A stretch of 64,000 nucleotides of DNA. It comes from Paraburkholderia acidipaludis NBRC 101816. Its GTDB lineage: Bacteria; Pseudomonadota; Gammaproteobacteria; Burkholderiales; Burkholderiaceae. The stretch covers positions 35,091 to 99,090 of the forward strand of contig NZ_BAXZ01000026.1 in assembly GCF_000684975.1 (NCBI RefSeq), read 5' to 3'. Positions 55,785-64,000 of this stretch are shown in pieces (positions within the stretch are counted from its first letter, which is position 1; each line of letters opens with the position of its first letter). The notes below the pieces were generated by a model that saw only the letters and a list, made by a program, of their open reading frames with translations, searched no databases and had not been told where the DNA came from. The position numbers and the translations under genes are program-made.

Positions 55785-56081
55785 TTAGTGCGGCATGCCG
55801 GAGCACACGCTGCGCGCCGTTCCCGAGACACGATGCTGGCCGTCGAAATACACCGCAAAAGGCGTGCCGGTGTCGCCCAGCGAATACTGGAAGCAGTCGT
55901 TGCCGGCGTTCGTGGTTTGGCTGTCCGGCGGGCCGATGCGTTGGACAACCTCCGTCTGCGACATGCCGGGCGTGACCTTGGTCATGATCTGTTCGGGCTT
56001 GACGGACGAAGCGCATGCGGCGAGGCTCAGGAGTGCTGCCGCAGCGATGGGGCCGAAGGTGCGGTAGATTAGTTTGCTCAA
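55785..56081 (-). CDS. Small BamE-like lipoprotein
   Basis: A 98-residue lipoprotein: signal peptide with lipobox LAAC, then a SmpA/OmlA (BamE)-like segment, MTKVTPGMSQTEVVQRIGPPD. BamE is a part of the outer membrane protein assembly machine. This protein is shorter than true BamE, so it is probably a BamE-domain relative and not the main subunit. Two cysteines in the mature part (FDCFQY-like CFQY and SVCSG) could form a disulfide. bamD lies 2 kb away. Confidence 0.75.
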   Translation of the reverse strand: MSKLIYRTFGPIAAAALLSLAACASSVKPEQIMTKVTPGMSQTEVVQRIGPPDSQTTNAGNDCFQYSLGDTGTPFAVYFDGQHRVSGTARSVCSGMPH

Positions 56082-56471
56082 GTCGATTCCTGGTGTTTAA
56101 GGTGAGTGATCCATACGCCAGGCACGTATGATCCATCGGATCAGGCCGAAACGGCAGCCCGCAAAGGCTGCGCATCCGGTCCGTACGGGCGCGCATGTTG
56201 TCGGTCGGGCAACATGTGGACGGCCAGCAACAACCCCATCGGCATGATGGGTGCAGCAAGGCCGCCGAACATTAGCATGATTCGTTGCCCGTGAACCACT
56301 TCTGGCGGTGCGAACGACTCGATCGTGGGCGCGATCGTCGCAATGACGCCGTCAACGACAATCGGAGCGGCTTCTGCCGCGTGGGGCGGCGGCGCCGACT
56401 TCGTCTACAATCTCGCCTTTGCCCGTTTTTCGATCACCCGTTTTTAATTACTGTTTGTCAGGAATCCGCTG
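56082..56471. other. Intergenic region between the BamE-like gene and rlmD
   Basis: About 390 bases. No convincing gene. A small inverted repeat CATGTTG / CAACATG lies at 56194-56200 and 56210-56216. Promoters for both divergent genes are expected, but no clear -35/-10 pair was recognised. Confidence 0.5.
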
Positions 56472-57947
<1,476 letters not shown>

Positions 57948-57990
57948 GCGCTGAAGGCTGGTGCCGGGCGCCCGCCCGACGCACGAATGA

Positions 57991-58016
57991 AAAAACCCGC
58001 CGAGGCGGGTTTTTTT
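57991..58016. terminator. Bidirectional terminator between rlmD and bamD
   Basis: AAAAAACCCGCC, GAG, GCGGGTTTTTTT: a short GC stem flanked by A and T runs on both sides, so it can end transcripts of both convergent genes (rlmD on plus, bamD on minus). Confidence 0.92.
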
Positions 58017-58055
58017 CTTCCGGCGTCAGCCAGGCAGAGGCCCGGCGCAGCGGTC

Positions 58056-58964
58056 TTACCAGAGTTGCCACCACGGCTTGCTGTTGCTGCTGCCGCTGCT
58101 CGCGCGCGCATGGCCGGTGATGTACGGGCTGTCCGGGAACGTCGACGCCAGCACCCGGCGGGTGTCGTCGGCGAGCTGCGGCTGATCCAGCTTCTGGTAC
58201 GAGAGGATCATGATGTGCAGCGCGTCCTCGATAGCCGGCGCGCTCTTGTATTGCGTGATCGTGAGCTGCGCGCGGTTGATCGCGGCCACGTAGGCGCCGC
58301 GGCGGTAGTAATAGTCGGCGACGTGCACTTCGTGCGAAGCGAGCGCGTTGACGATGTAGCGCATGCGCTGCGCCGCGTCCGGCGCGTACTTGCTTTGCGG
58401 ATACTTGTCCACCACCTGCTTGAACGCGTCATAAGCTTCGCGCAGCGATTTCGGATCGCGCTCGCTCATGTCCTGGCCCGAGAAGCGGCCGAAGAGGCCG
58501 AGGTCGTCGTTGAAGTGGATCATGCCCTTGAGATAATAGGCATACGCGATGTCCGGGTGATCCGGGTGCAGGCGGATGAAGCGGTCGATGGCTTCGTCGG
58601 CGGCGTCGTTCTCGCCGTCCTTCCAGCTGCAGTAGGCCACGTTGATCTGCGCCTGCTGGGCGAAGTGGCCGAACGGATCGCGGCCTTCGAGCGACTCGAA
58701 GTACTTCGCGCACTTGCTCCAGTCGCCGCTGGAGAGCGCGTCCTGGGCCTCCGTATATAATTTGTTGTTGTTCCACGTCGCCGTTTCGTCGGTCTTCTCC
58801 GGCAGGCCGTGGCAGGCCGCCACGACGGCGAGCGCGGCGCCGCACGCGGCGAGGCGAACGACGTTACCGACCTTGCGGATCGTCGATCCGGTCGCCGTGT
58901 TCAGAGCCGCGTTCCGGGCAATAGCATGTTGGGCCAGTTTCGTAATCGTGTTCAAGGCTCGCAT
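58056..58964 (-). CDS. bamD: Outer membrane protein assembly factor BamD
   Basis: A 302-residue TPR lipoprotein that with BamA inserts beta-barrels into the outer membrane. The lipobox VVAAC follows a long N-terminal signal region; TPR segments include YTEAQDALSSGDWSKCAKYF, DEAIDRFIRLHPDHPD and AYDAFKQVVDKYPQSKYA. The chosen start (MRALNTITKLAQH) leaves an unusually long pre-signal stretch, so translation may begin further in. It is divergent from rluD; a TATAAT on the minus strand (59067-59062) is a candidate -10. Confidence 0.95.
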   Translation of the reverse strand: MRALNTITKLAQHAIARNAALNTATGSTIRKVGNVVRLAACGAALAVVAACHGLPEKTDETATWNNNKLYTEAQDALSSGDWSKCAKYFESLEGRDPFGHFAQQAQINVAYCSWKDGENDAADEAIDRFIRLHPDHPDIAYAYYLKGMIHFNDDLGLFGRFSGQDMSERDPKSLREAYDAFKQVVDKYPQSKYAPDAAQRMRYIVNALASHEVHVADYYYRRGAYVAAINRAQLTITQYKSAPAIEDALHIMILSYQKLDQPQLADDTRRVLASTFPDSPYITGHARASSGSSNSKPWWQLW

Positions 58965-59003
58965 TTTCCAGTTCAGCTTCAGGTCCCAGGTGACCCAGAC
59001 TCA

Positions 59004-60323
59004 ATGACCCGTTCAGTTCTTCCGGGAGGCGGCGCCCCCGGCGCCCAAAACAGCATCGACCATTATAGCCTAGGCGCAGTGCCCGATGACGCAGCGTCCG
59101 GTGAGTCGCTCGACGACGATCTTGGCGGAGAGGCGCTTGCGGCCGGCTTATCAGGCGCAAGCGCTGGCCAAAGTGCCGGGCAAAGCGGCGGCCGCGGCAG
59201 TGAAGCGCCGCGGCGCGTCCAGGTGCCCGACGAGCTTGCCGGCGAGCGGCTCGACAAGGTGCTCGCGAAGGTCTTTCCCGAATTTTCGCGCAGCCGTCTG
59301 CAGGGCTGGATCGAAGCGCAACGCGTGCGCGTGGATGGCGCGCCCGCCAAGGTGCGTCAGGCGGTGCCGCTCGGCGCGACGATCGAGCTCGTGCCCGACC
59401 TGCTGCCCGAGCAGCTCGCATTCACGCCCGAACCGGTTCCGCTCGAAGTGATCTACGAGGACGACGCCATCGTCGTCATCAACAAGCCCGCGGGGCTCGT
59501 CGTCCATCCGGCCGCGGGCAACTGGAGCGGGACGATTCTCAACGGCCTCCTGCATCGCTACGGCGAGGCGGCCGCTGGCTTGCCGCGCGCGGGCATCGTC
59601 CACCGGCTCGACAAGGAGACCTCGGGGCTGATGGTCGTCGCGCGCACGCTGGAGGCGCAGACCGACCTCGTGCGCCAGTTGCAGGCACGCACGGTCAAGC
59701 GCCGCTACCTGGCGCTCGTATGGGGCAACATGCCGGACGAGGGCACCATCGACGCGCCGATCGGCCGCGATCCGCGCGAACGCACGCGCATGGCGGTCGT
59801 CGCGGGCGCTTCGGGCAAGCCTGCGCGCACGCATTTCCGGCGCGTCGATTCGACCCTGTGGCACGGCCAGCCGGTGAGCGCGATTCACTGCGATCTGGAA
59901 ACGGGGCGCACGCACCAGATCCGCGTGCATTGCGCGCACATTCGTCATCCGCTGCTGGGCGATCCCGTGTACGGGCACGCGCGCGGGCGGCGCTCGGTCG
60001 CGGCATTGCCGGGCGGCTTCGCACGCCAGGCGCTGCATGCGTGGCGGCTCGGCCTCATCCATCCGGTCACACACCGCGCGATGCAGTGGCGCGCCGACGT
60101 GCCCGACGACATGGATGAGCTGATCGCCGCGCTGGGCTTCGGCTCGGAGGAAGAGGAATACGGCTTCGACGAAGAGATGTTCGACAGTGCCTATACGGAT
60201 GAAGGTTTCGTGATCGGCAGCGACGAAGAAGACAACGAAGACGACGAGCACGACGAGCACGACGAGCACGACGAGCACGACGAGCACGACGAGCACGACG
60301 ACAGCAAGGACCGCCGCGCATGA
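59004..60323 (+). CDS. rluD: 23S rRNA pseudouridine(1911/1915/1917) synthase RluD
   Basis: A 439-residue RluA-family pseudouridine synthase. An S4 RNA-binding domain (GERLDKVLAKVFPEFSRSRL) is followed by the catalytic domain with the Asp in GIVHRLDKETSGLMVVA. The first about 75 residues are low in complexity, so translation may start later, for example at GTG 59079. The C-terminal tail is very acidic and carries six DEH repeats (residues 414-431). pgeF overlaps its stop by four bases. Confidence 0.95.
   Translation: MTRSVLPGGGAPGAQNSIDHYSLGAVPDDAASGESLDDDLGGEALAAGLSGASAGQSAGQSGGRGSEAPRRVQVPDELAGERLDKVLAKVFPEFSRSRLQGWIEAQRVRVDGAPAKVRQAVPLGATIELVPDLLPEQLAFTPEPVPLEVIYEDDAIVVINKPAGLVVHPAAGNWSGTILNGLLHRYGEAAAGLPRAGIVHRLDKETSGLMVVARTLEAQTDLVRQLQARTVKRRYLALVWGNMPDEGTIDAPIGRDPRERTRMAVVAGASGKPARTHFRRVDSTLWHGQPVSAIHCDLETGRTHQIRVHCAHIRHPLLGDPVYGHARGRRSVAALPGGFARQALHAWRLGLIHPVTHRAMQWRADVPDDMDELIAALGFGSEEEEYGFDEEMFDSAYTDEGFVIGSDEEDNEDDEHDEHDEHDEHDEHDEHDDSKDRRA
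60243..60296 (+). repeat. 9-base coding tandem repeat in the rluD tail
   Basis: Six exact copies of GACGAGCAC, coding Asp-Glu-His each time, within the rluD C-terminal tail. Being a multiple of three, changes in copy number keep the frame. The His-rich acidic tail could bind divalent metals. Confidence 0.95.
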
Positions 60324-61180
60324 GCATGCCCCATGAACTGAATTCCGCCGACTTGCTGCTGCCCGACTGGAGCGCGCCTTCGAACGTGCGGGCGCTGGTG
60401 ACGACCCGCAACGGCGGCGTGAGCGCGCCGCCGTTCGGCCGCTGGCAGGCCGATGCCGCGGGCGGGGAGGGGCGTGACCTGCCGGGCGGTCTGAACCTCG
60501 GCAGGCTGTCGGGCGACGAGCCCGATCATGTGGAGGCGAACCGGGTGCGCCTTCTCGCCTACGCGGGCGTGCCGGCGGCGTGGCTCAGGCAGGTGCACGG
60601 CGCCGACGTGGCCGACGCTGCCGACGCGCTCGCCGCCGCGCGCGCGGGCGAGCCGCTCGCCGCCGACGCGAGCGTGACGGACCGGCCGGGCATCGCCTGC
60701 ACGGTCATGGTCGCCGACTGCATGCCGGTGCTGCTGTGCGACGACGCGGGCCGCGCGGTCGGTGCCGCGCACGCAGGCTGGCGCGGACTGGCGGCGGGCG
60801 TGATCGAGCGGACGGCCGCTCGCGTGGCCGCCCTCGCCGGTTGCGCCATCCACGAACTGCATGCCTGGCTCGGCCCGGCCATCGGTCCGACGGCCTTCGA
60901 GGTGGGCGCAGACGTGCGTGACGCGTTCATGACCCATGCAACCGATGTCGGCGGCGCACAACGTGACGCAACGGCGGCCGCGTTTGCGGCGAGGCCCGCG
61001 GCGAGCGGCAAGTATCTGGCCGATCTCAACGCGCTCGCGCGCCTGCGGCTCGCGGCACTCGGCATCGCGCGCGTGGGCGGCGGCGACCGGTGCACCTACA
61101 CGGAGCGCGACGCTTTCTACTCGTATCGGCGGGATCGGGTCACGGGCCGCATGGCGGCGCTCGTCTGGCTGGCTGCCTGA
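60320..61180 (+). CDS. pgeF: Peptidoglycan editing factor PgeF (YfiH, laccase-domain)
   Basis: A 286-residue protein of the YfiH/DUF152 family. The metal or active-site residues are in QVHGADVAD, TVMVADCMPVLLCD and AAHAGWRGLAAGV. PgeF hydrolyses wrongly made UDP-MurNAc-Ser, keeping serine out of peptidoglycan. The ATG overlaps the rluD stop, so the two are translationally coupled. Confidence 0.94.
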   Translation: MSMPHELNSADLLLPDWSAPSNVRALVTTRNGGVSAPPFGRWQADAAGGEGRDLPGGLNLGRLSGDEPDHVEANRVRLLAYAGVPAAWLRQVHGADVADAADALAAARAGEPLAADASVTDRPGIACTVMVADCMPVLLCDDAGRAVGAAHAGWRGLAAGVIERTAARVAALAGCAIHELHAWLGPAIGPTAFEVGADVRDAFMTHATDVGGAQRDATAAAFAARPAASGKYLADLNALARLRLAALGIARVGGGDRCTYTERDAFYSYRRDRVTGRMAALVWLAA

Positions 61181-61595
61181 CTAGCGGACGCATCCAGCTC
61201 CGTATTTCACTCTATTGCCACGGCTTTTGCCCGCGTTTTGCTGCGCTGCATCGAAAGCGGCGAAACGCGGCGAATTGCAGCACGTAATTCGATACCGATT
61301 GCGTGAACGCGAGTTGCCTCGCATTGCAAGCGCTTGGCCCCATGGCGGTTTTTTATGGGCAGGCCTTATTGCGCATGACTTGCCGCGTTTTAAGCATTGC
61401 TTACATCGGGAAAACGATAATAAAAAAAATATCGCAGTGCGGCAAAATCGGGCACAAGCATTGACACGCTTCGCAGTGGGGAGCAAGAATGTCCTTCACC
61501 TACGGGACAGGACGCGACAGGGCGCAACGCGCGCTTCGTCGGCGTACCACCTGCCTCTCAACCAGTCCTTCGGGGCACACCGGTCAAAAGCAGGC
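61181..61595. other. Promoter region of the pha genes
   Basis: About 415 bases between pgeF and phaC. The phaC frame stays open through the region to 61215, but the reading before 61596 has no PhaC features. It holds a TTGACA-N18-AAGAAT promoter and an AT-rich patch (about 61419-61435). No other gene was recognised. Confidence 0.6.
61461..61490 (+). promoter_or_regulatory. Candidate sigma-70 promoter of phaC
   Basis: TTGACA (61461-61466), 18 bases, AAGAAT (61485-61490). The architecture is like the described Ralstonia eutropha phaC promoter (TTGACA, 18 bases, AACAAT). It lies 105 bases before the chosen phaC ATG. Confidence 0.6.
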
Positions 61596-63479
61596 ATGAC
61601 GGCATCTGAACGTTCCACGAATTCCCCGGGCACGGGCGCTTCAACTAGCGGTGCGCAGCAATTCACTCCGGATGCCGCCGGAATGCAGCAGATACTCGAC
61701 GCGTGGACGGTGGCGTGGCGCAATGCCATGAATGCCGCGCAGCAGGCTCAGGAGGCGGCGACCCGGCAGATGCCGTTCGGCACCGGCTGGTGGCCTCCGG
61801 TCGCCAACGGTGCAAGCGGCACAAGCGGTATGAGCGGTGCCGGCATGGGTACGCCGTTCGACGCGTTCCGGTTGCCGGGTGTCGTGGTCGAACCCGCACG
61901 CCTTCAGCAGCTCCAGGCCGAATACTCGCGCGACGCGATCGATCTGCTGCGTCAGGCGTCGGACACCACACCCAAAGCGCCCGAACTGAAGGATCGTCGT
62001 TTCAGCTCCGAGGCATGGAAGACCACGCCGGCTTATGCGTTCACGGCGGCGTGGTATCTGCTGAACGCGCGCTACCTGCACGAACTCGTCGACGCCATCG
62101 ATACCGATGCGAAGACGCGCGAGCGCATTCGCTTCGCGGTGCAGCAATGGACGGCGGCGGCATCGCCCAGCAACTTCCTCGCGCTCAATCCGGACGCGCA
62201 GAGCACGCTGCTCGAGACGCATGGCGAGAGCCTGCGCCAGGGCGTGATGAACCTGCTCGCCGACCTCACGCGCGGCAAGATCTCGCAAACCGACGAGTCG
62301 CGTTTCGTGGTGGGGCGCAATCTCGCGACGACCGAAGGTTCGGTCGTGTTCGAGAACGAACTGTTCCAGCTGATCCAGTACAAGCCGCGCACGGCCACCG
62401 TGCACGAGCGGCCGCTGCTCGTCGTGCCGCCCTGCATCAACAAGTTCTACATTCTCGACCTGCAGCCCGAGAATTCGCTCGTTGCTTACGCGCTCGAGCA
62501 GGGCCAGCAGGTGTTCCTCGTGTCCTGGCACAACGGCGACGCGTCGATTGTCGATAAAACCTGGGACGACTATATCGAAGACGGCGTGCTCAAGGCCATC
62601 GACACCGTGCGCAGCATCAGCGGCCGCGAGCAGATCAACACGCTCGGCTTCTGCATCGGCGGCACGATGCTGGCCACCGCGCTCGCCGTCGCAGCCGCGC
62701 GCGGCGAACATCCGTCTTCGTCGCTGACCTTGCTGACGGCGATGCTCGACTTCTCGGACACGGGCGTGCTCGACGTGTTCGTCGACGAGGCGCACGTGCA
62801 GATGCGCGAGCAGACCATCGGCGGCAAGAACGGTACGAAACCCGGGCTCATGCGCGGCGTCGAGTTCGCCAACACGTTCTCGTTCCTGCGCCCGAACGAC
62901 CTGGTCTGGAATTACGTCGTCGACAACTACCTCAAGGGCCGCACGCCGGCCCCGTTCGACCTGCTGTTCTGGAACAGCGATTCGACGAGCTTCCCCGGCC
63001 CGGCCTACACGTGGTATCTGCGCAATACGTACCTCGAGAACAAGCTGCGCGAGCCGGGCGCGCTCACGGTTTGCGGCGAGGCGGTGGACCTCTCGCGCAT
63101 CGACGTCCCCACGTTCATCTATGGTTCGCGCGAGGATCACATCGTACCGTGGCGCACGGCGTACGCGTCGGTGCCGCTGCTTTCGGGACCGCTGCGCTTC
63201 GTGCTAGGGGCGTCGGGCCACATCGCGGGCGTGATCAATCCGGCTTCCAAGAACAAGCGCAGCTTCTGGAGCATCGAGGGCGACGCGAAGCACCTGCCCG
63301 AAGGCGCCGACGAGTGGTTCGACACGGCGCAGGAAAAGCCTGGCAGCTGGTGGCCGACGTGGGCAGAATGGCTTGATCAGTATGGCGGCAAGAAGGTGAA
63401 GCCGCGCGCGCAGGCAGGATCGGCGGAGTTTCCGGAGATCGAGCCGGCACCAGGGCGTTACGTGCAGCAGCGCGAGTGA
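61596..63479 (+). CDS. phaC: Class I polyhydroxyalkanoate synthase PhaC
   Basis: A 627-residue enzyme that polymerises 3-hydroxybutyryl-CoA into storage granules. The lipase-like box is GFCIGGTML with catalytic Cys353, and the late Asp and His regions (FIYGSREDHIVPW, LGASGHIAGVINP) are present. The N-terminal Phasin-like PhaC_N domain begins around FSSEAWKTTPAYAF. Residues 1-70 are Gly/Ser/Ala-rich and variable. The start at 61596 (MTASERSTNSPG) is chosen; a longer frame reaches 61215 but lacks conservation. phaA follows after 89 bases. Confidence 0.96.
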   Translation: MTASERSTNSPGTGASTSGAQQFTPDAAGMQQILDAWTVAWRNAMNAAQQAQEAATRQMPFGTGWWPPVANGASGTSGMSGAGMGTPFDAFRLPGVVVEPARLQQLQAEYSRDAIDLLRQASDTTPKAPELKDRRFSSEAWKTTPAYAFTAAWYLLNARYLHELVDAIDTDAKTRERIRFAVQQWTAAASPSNFLALNPDAQSTLLETHGESLRQGVMNLLADLTRGKISQTDESRFVVGRNLATTEGSVVFENELFQLIQYKPRTATVHERPLLVVPPCINKFYILDLQPENSLVAYALEQGQQVFLVSWHNGDASIVDKTWDDYIEDGVLKAIDTVRSISGREQINTLGFCIGGTMLATALAVAAARGEHPSSSLTLLTAMLDFSDTGVLDVFVDEAHVQMREQTIGGKNGTKPGLMRGVEFANTFSFLRPNDLVWNYVVDNYLKGRTPAPFDLLFWNSDSTSFPGPAYTWYLRNTYLENKLREPGALTVCGEAVDLSRIDVPTFIYGSREDHIVPWRTAYASVPLLSGPLRFVLGASGHIAGVINPASKNKRSFWSIEGDAKHLPEGADEWFDTAQEKPGSWWPTWAEWLDQYGGKKVKPRAQAGSAEFPEIEPAPGRYVQQRE

Positions 63480-63524
63480 CGCGGGTCAATGCGTCATGCT
63501 GCGGCAATGGTTTTTAACTTGACG

Positions 63525-63555
63525 GGTCAGCGTCGTTCGCGACGTTGTGCTGACC
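63525..63555 (+). other. Hairpin between phaC and phaA
   Basis: Outer arms GGTCAGC (63525-63531) and GCTGACC (63549-63555) with an inner GTCG / CGAC stem capped by TTCG and a five-base bulge. It ends one base before the phaA GGAGG binding site. No T run follows, so it is not a terminator; it may set the ratio of phaC to phaA or mark mRNA processing. Confidence 0.6.
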
Positions 63556-63568
63556 GGAGGAACTGGAA

Positions 63569-64000
63569 ATGACTGACATTGTGATCGTATCGGCCGCCCG
63601 GACGGCGGTGGGCAAATTCGGCGGCTCGCTGGCGAAGATTGCGGCGCCCGAGCTGGGCGCGGTGGTGATCAAGGAAGCGCTGGCGCGCGCCGGCATCAAG
63701 CCCGAGCAGGTGAGCGAAGTGATCATGGGTCAGGTGCTGACGGCCGGTTCGGGCCAGAACGTCGCGCGCCAGGCATCGATCAAGGCGGGGCTGCCCGCCT
63801 CGGTGCCGGCCATGACGATCAACAAGGTGTGCGGCTCGGGCCTGAAGGCGGTGATGCTCGCGGCGAACGCGATCGTCGCGGGCGACGCCGAGATCGTGGT
63901 GGCGGGTGGCCAGGAGAACATGAGCGCGGCGCCGCACGTGCTGCCGGGCTCGCGCGACGGCTTCCGCATGGGCGACGCGAAGCTCGTGGACAGCATGATC
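63569..64000 (+). CDS. phaA: Acetyl-CoA acetyltransferase PhaA (5' part)
   Basis: The first 144 codons of a thiolase; the window ends inside the gene. It condenses two acetyl-CoA to acetoacetyl-CoA, the first step of polyhydroxybutyrate synthesis. MTDIVIVSAARTAVGKFGGSL and the nucleophile Cys88 in INKVCGSGLKAV are conserved. A strong GGAGG lies eight bases before the ATG. It follows phaC, and phaB (reductase) is expected downstream. Confidence 0.95.
   Translation, partial: MTDIVIVSAARTAVGKFGGSLAKIAAPELGAVVIKEALARAGIKPEQVSEVIMGQVLTAGSGQNVARQASIKAGLPASVPAMTINKVCGSGLKAVMLAANAIVAGDAEIVVAGGQENMSAAPHVLPGSRDGFRMGDAKLVDSMI

Noticed and set aside
56194..56216. Inverted repeat CATGTTG / CAACATG upstream of rlmD
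   Set aside because: Seven base pairs with a nine-base loop can arise by chance and no promoter or gene relation is clear.
61181..61486. 101-codon minus-strand frame in the pgeF-phaC gap
   Set aside because: It overlaps the phaC promoter and has no recognisable features or ribosome binding site.

Overview
The window is a gene-dense, high-GC stretch of a beta-proteobacterial chromosome. Protein content and gene order point to Burkholderia sensu lato (Burkholderia, Paraburkholderia or Caballeronia): a split-arnA Ara4N operon, surE-pcm-nlpD-rpoS, bamD/rluD-pgeF-phaC-phaA, rho with a type B L31 gene nearby, and a small SRP RNA just before dnaX. This assignment comes from recognising families by eye; no database search was possible. 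No insertion sequence, prophage, CRISPR array, tRNA or rRNA was seen.

Layout. 1-1.3 kb: end of a PhoU-like DUF47 gene and its PiT phosphate transporter. 1.3-6.2 kb (minus): an SDR-fold protein without the usual catalytic residues, an NlpC/P60 lipoprotein, a PIN-PhoH ATPase and a Bcp-type peroxiredoxin. 6.4-13.9 kb (minus): a complete Ara4N lipid A modification operon (arnT, a small arnE/F-like flippase subunit, arnB, arnC, separate formyltransferase and dehydrogenase halves of arnA, arnD). 14-21 kb: an Mth938-like protein, then aminotransferase-hom-thrC (threonine synthesis) and moeA-moaD-moaE (molybdopterin). 21.2-22.4 kb: a group III truncated haemoglobin divergent from an NsrR-like Rrf2 regulator, with a good NsrR-type operator between them. 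22.5-26.4 kb: clpB, a YidB-like protein and a secreted helix-hairpin-helix protein with a histone-like tail.

26.6-34.4 kb is the clearest accessory module: acoR, divergent from acoX-acoA-acoB-acoC-lipA (acetoin dehydrogenase with its own lipoyl synthase). A textbook sigma-54 promoter lies before acoX and a GAGAC/GTCTC dyad upstream of it is a probable AcoR site. 34.4-41.2 kb (minus): a MATE exporter, a membrane glycosyltransferase-like protein, L31 type B, MtfA peptidase, and a MerR regulator-MFS exporter pair behind a 28-bp palindrome. 41.4-43.7 kb: rho, trxA and the SRP RNA. 44-47.5 kb: dnaX-ybaB-recR. 47.6-54.8 kb: a CaiB-type CoA transferase, a quinone oxidoreductase, surE-pcm-nlpD-rpoS and a DEDD exonuclease. 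54.8-64 kb: an EEP-family nuclease or phosphatase, a small BamE-like lipoprotein, rlmD, bamD, rluD, pgeF, phaC and the start of phaA (polyhydroxybutyrate synthesis).

No wholly new system was found. The best leads are regulatory or structural: the aco sigma-54/AcoR region, the NsrR-type operator, the MerR palindrome, the trxA-rho hairpin, the SDR lacking its catalytic residues, and several unusual low-complexity tails (NlpC, ComEA-like, Pcm, RluD).
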